From the NCBI GenBank assembly GCA_903890485.1, contig CAITBM010000006.1:137901-201900 (forward strand): 64,000 bases of DNA. The letters are read 5' to 3'. Below are positions 63,672 through 64,000 of this stretch, piece by piece (positions within the stretch are counted from its first letter, which is position 1; each line of letters starts with the position of its first letter). A program made the position numbers and the translations under genes. Source of the stretch: an uncultured Opitutaceae bacterium (GTDB taxonomy: Bacteria; Verrucomicrobiota; Verrucomicrobiia; Opitutales; Opitutaceae). The notes beneath the pieces are model-generated. The model was not told the DNA's origin. It saw only the letters and a list, made by a program, of their open reading frames with translations, and searched no databases.

Positions 63672-63719
63672 CGTGGGACTGAAGCAAGAATGTTGCCATC
63701 AAAGTCTCCGCCGCAAGCC

Positions 63720-63741
63720 GTCGTTTGGATTAACTGACGAC
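63720..63741. promoter_or_regulatory. Inverted repeat in the divergent promoter region
   Basis: Arms GTCGT and ACGAC 12 bases apart, in the 140-base gap between the FAD oxidoreductase and the amidohydrolase. Weak candidate operator shared by both operons. Confidence 0.35.
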
Positions 63742-63811
63742 CTGGGGATGGAAGTCTTGCCCAAATTCGGGTGTGGCACATAGCGTGCTTCCCGCAGCTT
63801 TCCCCCAAGGC

Positions 63812-64000
63812 ATGCTTTTACTCAAGAGGGCCCGCGTGCCCGCCGCAGTCCTCCCCCCGTCGGTCGCCCTGCCGCCGCCGGACCCGATTGAGCCGTCCGT
63901 GCTTTGCGACATCGAGATCGCGGGCTCGCGGATCACATCGGTGGGCCGCTCGGGGGGAAGCGCCCCCGCGGGGACCCAGACCGTGGACCTGGACGGGGCC
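63812..64000 (+). CDS. Amidohydrolase, cytosine-deaminase-like (N-terminus only)
   Basis: 63 residues to the right edge, no stop. The start MLLLKRARVPAAVLP, DIEIAGSRITSVG and QTVDLDGA match N-termini of the cytosine deaminase group of amidohydrolases: a small beta domain before the metal-binding barrel. Its metal motif lies beyond the window. Divergent from the FAD oxidoreductase operon, suggesting the imported compound is a pyrimidine-like heterocycle. ATG at 63812. Confidence 0.7.
   Translation, partial: MLLLKRARVPAAVLPPSVALPPPDPIEPSVLCDIEIAGSRITSVGRSGGSAPAGTQTVDLDGA

Noticed and set aside
1-64000. CRISPR array, rRNA or tRNA gene
   Set aside because: No regularly spaced repeats and no tRNA or rRNA signature sequences seen on either strand.

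Overview
The window is a GC-rich bacterial chromosome segment with dense, often 4-base-overlapping genes and few recognisable Shine-Dalgarno sites. The gene content (GH52, GH140 and GH172 glycosidases, secreted Gfo/Idh/MocA protein, Ser/Pro-rich N-termini on TonB receptors, a gluconate-dehydrogenase-like operon with a multihaem cytochrome, many orphan secreted proteins) suggests a Verrucomicrobiota member of the Opitutaceae type. That placement is inferred from content only; no rRNA or tRNA gene is visible.

Layout. 1-2842: a GntR(YtrA)-ATPase-permease operon with a palindromic operator. 2931-8360: small redox and membrane proteins, a ketoacyl synthase/acyl carrier protein pair, and a convergent operon of hydrolase, HAD phosphatase and class III aminotransferase. 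8707-10707: LysR regulator, MobA and a MOSC protein. 10852-23716: a plant-polysaccharide region (GH140, GH172, oxidoreductase, esterase, GH52 beta-xylosidase, GH63-type glucosidase) interrupted by an operon for a membrane-linked GMC dehydrogenase with a nine-haem cytochrome. 23838-29020: a large PDZ protein, an orphan antitoxin-like gene and 6-phosphogluconate dehydrogenase. 29088-32633: molybdenum cofactor synthesis genes moaE, moaD, moaC, moeA and moaA. 32630-45163: housekeeping genes (gmk, miaB, DAHP synthase, rsuA), a tripartite drug efflux operon and several uncharacterised proteins.

The two most interesting regions are at the right. At 45160-47757 lies an operon for a post-translationally modified, cysteine-rich peptide: a small secreted precursor with two near-identical cysteine repeats, a DUF692 multinuclear iron oxidase, a DUF2063 partner and a DoxX membrane protein. 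A strong terminator hairpin sits exactly between precursor and enzyme genes, which would set their stoichiometry. At 48878-64000 lies a locus with two tandem TonB-dependent receptors, three NMT1/THI5-like binding proteins (two of them paralogous lipoproteins), one permease, one ATPase, an FAD oxidoreductase and, divergently, the start of a cytosine-deaminase-like amidohydrolase. This reads as import and processing of a heterocyclic compound, probably pyrimidine-like, across both membranes. A group II intron of apparent class C is inserted in this locus, directly after the terminator of one receptor gene and seven bases before the start codon of the next binding protein.
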